From JAGPUQ01 sp050179115 (GTDB lineage: Bacteria; Pseudomonadota; Gammaproteobacteria; Pseudomonadales; Porticoccaceae), in NCBI GenBank assembly GCA_050179115.1, contig JBFXFL010000070.1, forward strand, positions 1 through 6,797: 6,797 nucleotides of DNA, given 5' to 3'. Positions 1 through 6,797 of the stretch are shown here, in pieces. A program made the position numbers and the translations under genes. The notes under the pieces are model-generated. The model made no database searches. It was not told the origin of the DNA and saw nothing but the letters and a program-made list of their open reading frames with translations. Each line of letters opens with the position of its first letter. The stretch's first letter is position 1.

Positions 1-42
1 GCTTCCCGCGGCCAGTCTTCAGCAAGCACTGGACGATATTTC
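1..42. other. Upstream edge, no feature resolved
   Basis: These 42 bases precede the first gene. No promoter boxes, terminator or strong ribosome site are visible, and no stop codon occurs here in any plus-strand frame, so an upstream gene may run into or overlap the first ATG. The stretch is too short to decide. Confidence 0.4.
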
Positions 43-1968
43 ATGGCATTTCTGGTCAATATCGACAACGGCGGCTCCTTCACGGACGCCATCGCCACCG
101 ACGGCGAACGTGTGCTGCACGTCAAATCGCCGACCACGCCCCACGACCTGTCGCAGTGTTTCATTGCGGTGCTGGAGCGTCTGGCGCTGGAGTGCTACGG
201 CGAAACCGATCTCGCGCGCCTGCTCGGCGAGACCGAATATCTGCGCTACTCGACGACTTCCGGCACCAACGCGGTGGTGGAGCACAAGGGCACGCCGGTC
301 GGCGTCATGGTGCTGGCGGGCGAGGAGGATCGCCTGTACGGCGCCGACCGCCTGGGCGGCACGGCGCTGTGGGCGGCCATGGTGCCGAGCCCCGTGGTGG
401 GCTTGCGGTTTGACAGCGGCGCGGTCGATGCCACCGGGCTGATGGCCAGCGTCAGCCAGCTCATCTCCCAGGGCGTGTCGCGCATCGTGGTGGCGCTGCC
501 GGAGCCGGCGCAGGAGCTGTGCGTCAAGGACGAAGTGCTGGAGCGCTATCCGCGCCATCTGCTGGGCGCCATCCCGGTGCTGTTTTCGCACGAGCTGGTG
601 CGCGACGACGATCACGGCCGCCGCCTGTTTTCCGCGGTGGTGAATTCCTACCTTCATCCCGGCATGGAACTGTTTCTGTACGGCGCCGAGCGCGTCACCC
701 GGCAGCACCATCTGGGCAGTCCGCTGCTGATCTATCGCAACGACGGCGATTCCGCCCGGGTGGCCAAGACCACCGCGATCAAGACCTATGGCTCGGGACC
801 GCGCGGCGGCCTGGCCGGCGCCGCCGCCTACGCGCGCTGGTACCGCTCGCCGCTGCTGGTCGCCGTGGATATCGGCGGTACCACTACCGATATTTCCGCG
901 CTGGCGGACGGCGCGCCCACCGAGTTCGCTCACGGGCTGGTCGGCGATGAGGAAATCCCCTCGTCCTTTCCGATGGGCGATATCGTCAGCATCGGTTACG
1001 GGGGCAGCTCCATCTTTCGTCTGGACGGCGAGGCAATCCGGATCGGGCCGGAAAGTGTCGGCGCCGCGCCCGGCCCCGCCTGCTTTGGTCGCGGCGGCAG
1101 CGCGCCCACCATCACCGATGCCCTGCTGCTCGCCGGCGTCCTGGACCCGGACAATTATCTCGGCGGCGAACTCAAGCTCGATCCCGGCCTGGCAGAAAAG
1201 GTGATCGGCGAGCACATCGCCGAGCCTTTGGGATTGGCGCTGGGCGCGGCTGTGCAGTGCATGATCGCGGCCTACGAATCCCAGGTGGCGACGCACCTGC
1301 GGGATATTCTCGCCAGTCGCGGCATTGCCGCCGGCGGCGATCTGCTCGCCTTTGGCGGCGGCGGGCCCATGAACGCCTGCGGCATTGCGGCGGCGGCGGG
1401 ATTCCGGCGCGTGATCGTGCCGGCTTACGCTTCCGTGTTCAGCGCCTACGGCATCGGCTTCAGCGATCTGTCCCACCAGTACCGGGTGCCGGCCGCGGAG
1501 GTGACGGCGCGCGGTGCCGACGTGGTGCTCGCCGAGCTGCGCGAGCGCGCCCGCCGCGACATGTTTGGCGAGGGTCTGGCCGTCGGCGCCTGGACCGAAG
1601 TGGTCGAAGTGTGTGGCGCGGTGGACGGACGCCTGACGGCGCAGCCCTGGCAGGGCGCGTTCCCCGCCGGTCTGGACGATGCGGGCCTGCGCCTGGTGGC
1701 GACCCATGGCCTGCGGCAACCCCAGTTGCCGGCCAGCACGGAGGTGTCGACACAGGCGGCGATCGCAACCGGATCAGCTCTGGTGCACCTGGACGGAGAG
1801 CCCACCGAGCTGCCGGTTTACGCCCTGAAAGACCTGTCACCCGGCAGTGCAGGCGTCGGACCTGCGTTGTTTCGCGACGCCTATCTCACCTGTCTGGTGC
1901 GGCCCGGCTGGTCGTTTCGGGTATCCGCCAATGGCGATCTGATTCTGGAGGCACAAGCCCATGTCTGA
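43..1968 (+). CDS. Short HyuA-type ASKHA subunit of an acetophenone-carboxylase-like complex (ApcA-like; hydantoinase/oxoprolinase family)
   Basis: This 641-residue cytoplasmic protein belongs to the hydantoinase A/oxoprolinase (ASKHA ATPase) family. Visible motifs are DNGGSFTD at residues 8-15 (phosphate loop), TTSGTNAVVEHKG at 71-83, YGSGPRGGLAGA at 249-260, a second phosphate motif VDIGGTTTDIS at 275-285, GPESVGAAPGPACFGRGG around 336-352, and FGGGGPMNACG at 437-447. It is clearly paralogous to the HyuA protein encoded at 2317-4497 but about 85 residues shorter. It lacks roughly 25 residues in the N-terminal domain and about 45 after the VFSAYG motif (465-470). The size (near 67-70 kDa) and first place in the operon fit ApcA of acetophenone carboxylase, where one ASKHA subunit is thought to phosphorylate the ketone enol and the other bicarbonate. 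Which role this one has is inference. The ATG at 43 puts the DNGG motif at the usual distance from the N-terminus, but only a weak GGA (31-33) precedes it, and the frame stays open to the window edge, so a slightly earlier start is possible. Family is certain; complex type is probable; substrate is unknown. Confidence 0.88.
   Translation: MAFLVNIDNGGSFTDAIATDGERVLHVKSPTTPHDLSQCFIAVLERLALECYGETDLARLLGETEYLRYSTTSGTNAVVEHKGTPVGVMVLAGEEDRLYGADRLGGTALWAAMVPSPVVGLRFDSGAVDATGLMASVSQLISQGVSRIVVALPEPAQELCVKDEVLERYPRHLLGAIPVLFSHELVRDDDHGRRLFSAVVNSYLHPGMELFLYGAERVTRQHHLGSPLLIYRNDGDSARVAKTTAIKTYGSGPRGGLAGAAAYARWYRSPLLVAVDIGGTTTDISALADGAPTEFAHGLVGDEEIPSSFPMGDIVSIGYGGSSIFRLDGEAIRIGPESVGAAPGPACFGRGGSAPTITDALLLAGVLDPDNYLGGELKLDPGLAEKVIGEHIAEPLGLALGAAVQCMIAAYESQVATHLRDILASRGIAAGGDLLAFGGGGPMNACGIAAAAGFRRVIVPAYASVFSAYGIGFSDLSHQYRVPAAEVTARGADVVLAELRERARRDMFGEGLAVGAWTEVVEVCGAVDGRLTAQPWQGAFPAGLDDAGLRLVATHGLRQPQLPASTEVSTQAAIATGSALVHLDGEPTELPVYALKDLSPGSAGVGPALFRDAYLTCLVRPGWSFRVSANGDLILEAQAHV
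1947..1951 (+). promoter_or_regulatory. Shine-Dalgarno site for the small zinc subunit
   Basis: GGAGG lies 9 bases before the ATG at 1961, inside the last codons of the preceding gene. Together with the ATGTCTGA overlap (1961-1968), in which the stop of the first gene lies within the start region of the second, it supports this start and coupled translation. Confidence 0.75.
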
Positions 1969-2320
1969 ACCCAATCGGGTAGCCATCACCGAATACCTCG
2001 CCATCGATCTGACGCGCGAGACCTGGCACTGCCGCCGCTGCGACGCGGAGCTGGGCAGCGCGCGCGGACCCTACAAGGAGGCGCTGCTGGTGTGCGAGCG
2101 CGACCCCCGGGATGTGCATCATCCCAAGATCGATCCCGAGCGCTATGCGTTCACCTTTGCGCCCGATCCGACCTGGTGCCGGATCATCGAATACTACTGC
2201 CCGCAGTGCGCTACCCAGATCGAAGTCGAATACCTGCCGCCCGGACATCCGTTGACGCGGGACGACCTGCAACTCGATATCGACAGCCTCAAGGCGCGTC
2301 ACGGGGAGGGCCGGTCGTGA
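1961..2320 (+). CDS. Small zinc-ribbon subunit, acetone carboxylase gamma / ApcB type
   Basis: This 119-residue protein (about 14 kDa) has two CxxC knuckles, HCRRC (C24, C27) and YYCPQC (C80, C83), a classic pattern for one structural zinc ion. C45 and C73 are additional cysteines. The stretch from RYAFTFAPDP (61-70) through RIIEYYCPQCATQIE (74-88) to EYLPPGHP (90-97) is what I recognise as the core of the acetone carboxylase gamma family. The length is shorter than the roughly 20 kDa gamma subunit of acetone carboxylase and close to the 15 kDa small subunit of acetophenone carboxylase. It has no catalytic motif and probably serves as a structural subunit holding the HyuA and HyuB proteins together in the cytoplasm. 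It overlaps the gene before it by 8 bases and the one after by 4, so production in step with both ASKHA subunits is likely. The family call is strong; the exact structural role is inferred from the family. Confidence 0.87.
   Translation: MSEPNRVAITEYLAIDLTRETWHCRRCDAELGSARGPYKEALLVCERDPRDVHHPKIDPERYAFTFAPDPTWCRIIEYYCPQCATQIEVEYLPPGHPLTRDDLQLDIDSLKARHGEGRS
2303..2309 (+). promoter_or_regulatory. Strong Shine-Dalgarno site deciding a GTG start
   Basis: GGGGAGG lies 7 bases before the GTG at 2317. It favours this GTG, which shares a GTGA overlap with the stop of the small subunit gene, over the in-frame ATG at 2365, which has no comparable purine-rich site in front of it. Confidence 0.72.
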
Positions 2321-4497
2321 GTCAGGCGGCAGCGATAACGGCGGCGGCCGGCTCCGCCGCCGGGATGAAGCGGGTCAGCGTCGATATCGGCGGAACCTTC
2401 ACCGACTGTTTTCTGGTGTGGAACGAACGCCGCGCCGAGGGCAAGGCGCTCACCACGCACCACAATCTGGCGTCCGGTTTCATGGCGGCGCTGGAGGATG
2501 CCTGTGGCCAGCTCGGCCTCGAGGTCGAGCAGGTATTGTCCGAAGTGGATGCGGTGCGCTACGCCACCACGCTCGGCACCAACGCGCTGATCGAGCGCAA
2601 GGGTCCGCGCGTCGGCCTGCTCACCACCTCGGGCTTCGAGTTTTCGGTACCCCTGATGCGGGCGCGGGGCTACGGCGACGGCCTCAGCGATGCCCAGCAG
2701 CAGGATCTGCCGGCGGCGACCCGGCCGGTGCCCATCGTGCCGCGCGCCATGATCGAGGGCATCGACGAGCGCATCGATTTCCGTGGCGATGTGGTTTTTG
2801 CGGTGGATCCGGAGAATGTCCGCACCGCGGTGCGTCAACTGGTGGATCGCGGCGCCCAGGCCTTCGTGGTGGCGCTGGTGAACTCGGTGGTCAATCCGGC
2901 CCACGAAAAACAGGTGGAGCGGATCATTCTGGAGGAATACCCGAGCCACCTGCTGGGCGCGATTCCGATCGTGCTGTCCCACCGCGTGGCGGGCCGCAAG
3001 GGCGAATACGCCCGCACCATGTCGGCGATTCTCGATGCCTACCTGCACGACCAGATGTACCACGGTCTGGCGAGCCTGGAGCGGGTGCTGCGCCGGCACG
3101 GTTACCGGCGCCCCATGCTGGTGGTGCACAACTCCGGCGGCATGGCGCAGATGAGTTCCACCCACGCCCTGCAAACCGTGCACTCGGGTCCGGTGGCGGG
3201 ACTGGAGGCGACCCAGAGCCTGTCCGTGCAGTTCGACGAGCCCAATCTGATCGCCACCGACATGGGCGGCACCAGCTTCGATATCGGGCTGGTCACCGGC
3301 GACGGGGTGAAGTTCTACGATTTCAATCCCATCATCGACCGCTGGCTGGTCAGCACGCCGATGAGCTACCTGCACACGCTGGGCGCGGGCGGCGGTTCCA
3401 TCGCGCGCTTCGACCGCCTCTGGAACGCGGTGGAAGTGGGACCGGAGAGCGCCGGCTCCGATCCAGGTCCGGCCTGCTACGGCCGCGGCGGCCGCTTCCC
3501 GACCACCACCGATGCTAACCTCATCCTCGGCTATCTCGACGAGAACAACTACGCCGGCGGGCGCATCAAGCTGAACCGGCGCCGCGCCGAGCGCGCCATC
3601 CGCGAACATATCTGCGAACCCACCGGCCTCGATCTCGAAGGGGCGGCGCTCGCCATGCGCCGCAAGGTGGACGCCAACATGGCCGATGCGATCTTCAAGG
3701 AAGTCGCGGTGAAGGGTTATGACCCGCGCCAGTTCACCCTGCTGTCCTACGGCGGCGGCGGTCCGCTCCACGCCTGCGGCTATGCCGGCAAGATCGGCAT
3801 TTCCCGCATCCTGATTCCGCCCTTCAGCGCGGTGTTTTCGGCGCTCGGCGCGGGCAGCATGAATCAGCTCCACATTCACGAGCGCTCGCTGTACCTGATG
3901 CTCTACGACGCCACCAAGCGGCAGGTGCTCGATGATTTCACCCGCATCAACGAGACCGTGGCATTGCTCGAAGAACTGGGTCGCGAGGATCTCCTGCGTC
4001 AGGGGGTGGCGCCGGACGCCATCCGCGTGCGCGTCGAATTCGACATGCGCTACGGCAACCAGCTCGCCCAGACCGCGGTGGTGAGCCCGATCAACCGCGT
4101 GCGTTCGGATCAGGACGTGATGACCCTGCTGGATCTGTTCAGCGCCAACTACCAGAAGCGCTACGGTGTGGGCAGCGCGGCGCCGGAAGCCGGGATCCGC
4201 GTCAATGTGATTCGCGTGCTGTCCTATGTCGAGCACGACGCGGTGATGCTGGAGCGCGCCGCCCCGCGGCCCGCCGCGACTGCGACACCGAAATCCACCC
4301 GCGACTGCTGGTACGACGGCGTCGACGGACCGGTTTCCACCCGGGTGTACGACGTCGCCGAGGTGCCGGAGGGCGCGGTGATTGCGGGCCCGGCGTTGGT
4401 GGAGACTCCGCACACCACCTATCTCGTGTATCCCGACTGGTCGCTGACCATGGGCCGCCAGGGCTCCGCCTGGCTGGAACGGCACGGCGTCAACTGA
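2317..4497 (+). CDS. Full-length HyuA-type ASKHA subunit of an acetophenone-carboxylase-like complex (ApcC-like; hydantoinase/oxoprolinase family)
   Basis: Read from the GTG at 2317 this is a 726-residue (about 79 kDa) cytoplasmic member of the hydantoinase A/oxoprolinase family. The motifs are canonical: VDIGGTFTD at 22-30, YATTLGTNALIERKG at 82-96, HNSGGM at 271-276, HSGPVAGLEA at 289-298, TDMGGTSFDI at 314-323, LGAGGGS at 355-361, GPESAGSDPGPACYGRGG at 375-392 and YGGGGPLHACG at 478-488. A complete C-terminal domain follows (about 520-726). The expected role is ATP-dependent phosphorylation of a carbonyl substrate or bicarbonate for the HyuB partner. The short HyuA subunit encoded at 43-1968 is a diverged paralogue: both keep HLLGAIP and a matching NYxGG segment. 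The GTG start is supported by a 4-base overlap with the upstream stop and a strong Shine-Dalgarno site. It adds an Ala-rich 16-residue leader before the homologous region. An ATG at 2365 would give 710 residues and remains an alternative. No signal peptide is apparent. Family is certain; assignment to ApcC rests on context and gene order. Confidence 0.9.
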   Translation: MSQAAAITAAAGSAAGMKRVSVDIGGTFTDCFLVWNERRAEGKALTTHHNLASGFMAALEDACGQLGLEVEQVLSEVDAVRYATTLGTNALIERKGPRVGLLTTSGFEFSVPLMRARGYGDGLSDAQQQDLPAATRPVPIVPRAMIEGIDERIDFRGDVVFAVDPENVRTAVRQLVDRGAQAFVVALVNSVVNPAHEKQVERIILEEYPSHLLGAIPIVLSHRVAGRKGEYARTMSAILDAYLHDQMYHGLASLERVLRRHGYRRPMLVVHNSGGMAQMSSTHALQTVHSGPVAGLEATQSLSVQFDEPNLIATDMGGTSFDIGLVTGDGVKFYDFNPIIDRWLVSTPMSYLHTLGAGGGSIARFDRLWNAVEVGPESAGSDPGPACYGRGGRFPTTTDANLILGYLDENNYAGGRIKLNRRRAERAIREHICEPTGLDLEGAALAMRRKVDANMADAIFKEVAVKGYDPRQFTLLSYGGGGPLHACGYAGKIGISRILIPPFSAVFSALGAGSMNQLHIHERSLYLMLYDATKRQVLDDFTRINETVALLEELGREDLLRQGVAPDAIRVRVEFDMRYGNQLAQTAVVSPINRVRSDQDVMTLLDLFSANYQKRYGVGSAAPEAGIRVNVIRVLSYVEHDAVMLERAAPRPAATATPKSTRDCWYDGVDGPVSTRVYDVAEVPEGAVIAGPALVETPHTTYLVYPDWSLTMGRQGSAWLERHGVN

Positions 4498-4507
4498 GAT
4501 TGCATCC

Positions 4508-6787
4508 ATGACACAGACACCTTCCCAGGGTAACAGCCACGGTCACAGCCATGGCCACACACCCGGCCAGCGCAGCCTGATCGAGAAATTCCTCGACGAA
4601 AACGTGCTCTACCTCGGACCCGACCCCGCGATCATGGGCGACCACAGTGTGTCCACGCCGACGGCGCGGGAGCTGGCCGCGGTCGCGGTCTGGAAAGACA
4701 AGCCCGAGGAGCTCAACCTGATTCGCAACCGGCTGCAGACCGCCTGCAACGAATCCTTCGACATGGTCGAGCAGATGGGCGCGGCGCCGGGTGCCAAGTG
4801 GGGCGACCTGATCTCGGGCATCTTCTCCTGTCAGGGAGATTTGTCGCTGTCGAGCGCCGGCGGTGTGCTGGTGTTCTCGGTGCTGGCCCAGCACCCGGTC
4901 AAGTTCGTGCTCAAATACTGGAAGGACGATCCCACGGTGGGCATCCGTGAGGGCGACATCTTCATGCACAACGACGCCCGCTACGGCAACATTCACAACA
5001 CCGACCAGAGCCTGTTCATCCCGGTGTTCGATGGCGGCGAGATCGTGTGCTTTGTCGGCGCCATCGTTCACGAGGGCGAAAACGGCGCCTGCGAACCGGG
5101 CGGCATGCCGGGCGGCGCCGAATCGCCCTACGACGAAGGCCTGAAAATGTCGCCGCTCAAGGTGGGCGAGAATTTCGAGTTCCGCCGCGACCTGCTCACC
5201 TTCCTGCAAAACTCGGTGCGCGAACCCAAGCTGCAACTCGAAGGCATGAAGGCGAAGCTGCACGCCTGTCTGCGCGTGAAGCAGCGGGTCGAGGACATCA
5301 TCCGCGCCCACAGTGTCGAGGCTTTCCTCGCCACCGTGCGCGGCACCCTCACCGACACCGAGATGGAAGTGCGCCGCCGCTTGCGCACCTGGCCCGACGG
5401 CACCGCGCGCTCGGTGGTGTTCGCCGACAGTACCTTGCGCGAGAACGTGCTGATCAAGATCCGTTGCGAAGTCACCAAGCGCGACGACGAGCTGATCATC
5501 GATCTGCGGGGTTCGTCGCCGCAGTTTCTCAATCGCGCCAACAACACGGTACTGGCGTCCATGAAGGGGATGCTGGCGCAGCTCTTTTTGATGTTCGTGT
5601 GGCCCGACCTGCCGCGCAACCAGGCGGTGTTCGCACCGATCCGGGTGCTCACGGATCCGGGTTCGACGCTCAACTGCTCGCCGGAAGCGCCCAATGCCCA
5701 GAGCATGATGACCTTCTTCCCGGCCTTCACCGCGGTCCAGGTGACGATTCCGAAACTGCTGTATTCGGCGGGCTACAAATCCACCGACATCATCGCCTGC
5801 TGGTACAACATGATCACCACCTTCGTTTACGGCGGGATCAACCAGCACGATGAATTCGTCGGCAATGTCTGTGCGGATCTCAACGGCATGGGCGGCGCGG
5901 CCCGCGCCACCCGCGATGGCGAGCACTCGGTCGCGCCCATCTTTGCGTCCATGGCCGACATCGGCGAGCAGGAACTGATCGAAGAAGAAGTGCCGATGAT
6001 GAAGATCGTTCCGCATCGGGTGATGGTGGACAACTGCGGCTTCGGCAAATATCGCGGCGGCCACGGTTACCAGCAGATCGCCACCCACAAGGACACCGGC
6101 GCCTGGGGCTACATGACGAATTTCATCGGGTCGAAGTTTCCCTCGACCTACGGCATTTTCGGCGGCTACGCGCCGGGCTGTTATCCGCTGTGCAAGGTGA
6201 AGGGCGTCAACGTCTTCGAGGCGATGCGGGACAGCCGCGAGCTGATGCGCTACACCATCGAGGAAATCATGAACGAGCGGCCGTTTCCGAACGCCCGCTA
6301 CAGCAGCCATCACGGCGGCCTGCAATTCGAACTGGGCCAGCCCGGCGAGCTGTACATGATCACCCAGGGTGGCGGCGGCGGTTACGGCGATGTGCTCGAA
6401 CGCGACCCCGAGGACATCGTGCGCGACTGGCGCGACGGCATCGTGTCGCGCCGGGTGATCGAAACCCTGTATCACGTGGTGATGAACTACGATACCGGCG
6501 CGGTCGATCTGGAAGCCACGGAACGGGCGCGGGCCGAGGAGCGCAAGCGCCGCCTGGCCCGCGCCGTGCCGTTCAAGGAATTTGCCGCCCGGTGGACGCA
6601 GGCGTTGCCGCCCGCCCATCTGCCCTACTACGGCAGCTGGGACGACCCCACCGTGCTGCATCTGGGCTCGCCCGAGCGCACCTGCCCGGCGGATGCCATC
6701 CAGGCGGTGATGATGCCCGATCCCAAGGATGTCGAGATCGAGCGGCTCCAGGCCGAGCTCGAGACGCTGCGGGCGCGGCTGGCGTGA
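4508..6787 (+). CDS. HyuB-type catalytic subunit of an acetophenone-carboxylase-like complex (ApcD-like; hydantoinase B/oxoprolinase family)
   Basis: This 759-residue (about 85 kDa) cytoplasmic protein belongs to the hydantoinase B/oxoprolinase family, the subunit that in acetone and acetophenone carboxylases is thought to join the activated ketone and carboxyphosphate. Landmarks are GDIFMHNDARYGNIHNTDQ at 149-167 (the conserved NDxxxG...H..D segment, with candidate metal-binding H154, D156 and H163), IDLRGSSPQFLNRANNT at 331-347, GFGKYRGGHGYQ at 511-522 and a glycine-rich QGGGGGYGD at 620-628 followed by DPEDIVRDWRDGIVS. The length is typical of carboxylase-type HyuB proteins. Two ends stand out: an N-terminal SHGHSHGH tail (10-17) and a C-terminal helix with I744, L747, L751, L754 and L758 in 3-4 spacing. 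The gene begins 10 bases after the previous stop with only a weak GAG (4496-4498) as ribosome site. The next in-frame ATG lies more than 100 bases on, inside conserved sequence, so ATG 4508 is the likely start. Family is certain; substrate is unknown. Confidence 0.9.
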   Translation: MTQTPSQGNSHGHSHGHTPGQRSLIEKFLDENVLYLGPDPAIMGDHSVSTPTARELAAVAVWKDKPEELNLIRNRLQTACNESFDMVEQMGAAPGAKWGDLISGIFSCQGDLSLSSAGGVLVFSVLAQHPVKFVLKYWKDDPTVGIREGDIFMHNDARYGNIHNTDQSLFIPVFDGGEIVCFVGAIVHEGENGACEPGGMPGGAESPYDEGLKMSPLKVGENFEFRRDLLTFLQNSVREPKLQLEGMKAKLHACLRVKQRVEDIIRAHSVEAFLATVRGTLTDTEMEVRRRLRTWPDGTARSVVFADSTLRENVLIKIRCEVTKRDDELIIDLRGSSPQFLNRANNTVLASMKGMLAQLFLMFVWPDLPRNQAVFAPIRVLTDPGSTLNCSPEAPNAQSMMTFFPAFTAVQVTIPKLLYSAGYKSTDIIACWYNMITTFVYGGINQHDEFVGNVCADLNGMGGAARATRDGEHSVAPIFASMADIGEQELIEEEVPMMKIVPHRVMVDNCGFGKYRGGHGYQQIATHKDTGAWGYMTNFIGSKFPSTYGIFGGYAPGCYPLCKVKGVNVFEAMRDSRELMRYTIEEIMNERPFPNARYSSHHGGLQFELGQPGELYMITQGGGGGYGDVLERDPEDIVRDWRDGIVSRRVIETLYHVVMNYDTGAVDLEATERARAEERKRRLARAVPFKEFAARWTQALPPAHLPYYGSWDDPTVLHLGSPERTCPADAIQAVMMPDPKDVEIERLQAELETLRARLA
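4533..4556 (+). repeat. 12-bp tandem duplication encoding the His-rich tail
   Basis: Two adjacent 12-base units, acagccacggtc (4533-4544) and acagccatggcc (4545-4556), agree at 10 of 12 positions. In the HyuB reading frame they specify two copies of Ser-His-Gly-His (residues 10-17). Both differences are silent (CAC/CAT and GGT/GGC), which suggests an older in-frame duplication under some selection to keep the histidines. Confidence 0.7.
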
Positions 6788-6797
6788 CCGGACGGGT

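Noticed and set aside
1..442. A second plus-strand frame open from the window edge to 442 that might be the end of an upstream gene
   Set aside because: Its first residues (SLQQALDDIS) look protein-like, but it continues deep into the HyuA gene as low-complexity Arg/Ala/Ser/Trp sequence. A 400-base overlap is improbable, and an upstream gene cannot be shown from 42 bases.
2092..2316. Extension of the long HyuA gene upstream to an ATG at 2092
   Set aside because: The extra 75 residues lie inside the zinc-subunit gene in another frame, look like a shadow translation, and lack family similarity. The GTG at 2317 with GGGGAGG is a better start.
19..6661. Three very long minus-strand open frames (19-1719, 2299-4509, 4490-6661) that together mirror most of the operon
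   Set aside because: Each is in exact codon register with the plus-strand gene, so a stop would need a TTA, CTA or TCA codon in that gene. Those codons are nearly absent in this GC-rich sequence. Their translations are rich in Arg, His, Ala and Gly and show no family motifs, while the plus-strand proteins are clear family members.
43..6787. Acetone carboxylase (acxABC) as the identity of the locus
   Set aside because: The small subunit and HyuB would fit, but acetone carboxylase has one HyuA-like subunit of about 78 kDa, whereas this operon has two unequal ones. It is kept only as a possible substrate class.
1..6797. Search for tRNA/rRNA genes, CRISPR arrays, insertion sequences, terminators and riboswitches
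   Set aside because: Coding sequence covers nearly the whole window, and no inverted-repeat element ends, regularly spaced repeats, T-tailed hairpins or RNA-gene signatures were seen.

Overview
The window holds one tightly packed plus-strand operon of four genes. They fill all but about 60 of the 6797 bases. The DNA is very GC-rich, with strongly G/C-ending codons and almost no TTA, CTA or TCA codons, which suggests a high-GC bacterium, plausibly a proteobacterium. The sequence alone does not support a finer placement.

Layout: positions 1-42 are a short leader or the end of upstream sequence. Then come a short HyuA-type ASKHA ATPase subunit (43-1968), a small zinc-ribbon subunit of the acetone-carboxylase-gamma type (1961-2320), a full-length HyuA-type ASKHA subunit (2317-4497) and a HyuB-type catalytic subunit (4508-6787). 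The first three genes overlap by 8 and 4 bases with strong Shine-Dalgarno sites, and the third and fourth are 10 bases apart, so the subunits are probably translated in a coupled way. Only 10 bases follow the last stop, so the operon may continue.

Two different HyuA-like proteins, one small zinc protein and one HyuB-like protein are the subunit set of the acetophenone carboxylase (Apc) core complex of Aromatoleum aromaticum, (alpha alpha' beta gamma)2, and as I recall the order also matches apcA-B-C-D. Acetone carboxylase has only one HyuA-like subunit, and hydantoinases/oxoprolinases lack the small zinc subunit. The likely product is therefore an ATP-dependent carboxylase for a ketone or similar carbonyl compound. 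One ASKHA subunit would activate the organic substrate and the other bicarbonate, and the HyuB subunit would join the two phosphorylated intermediates. The actual substrate cannot be read from the sequence. The fifth Apc subunit (epsilon) is not in the window.

The points most worth a second look are the unequal ATPase motifs of the two HyuA subunits, a His-rich N-terminal tail encoded by a 12-bp tandem duplication on the HyuB subunit, and a heptad-repeat helix at its extreme C-terminus.
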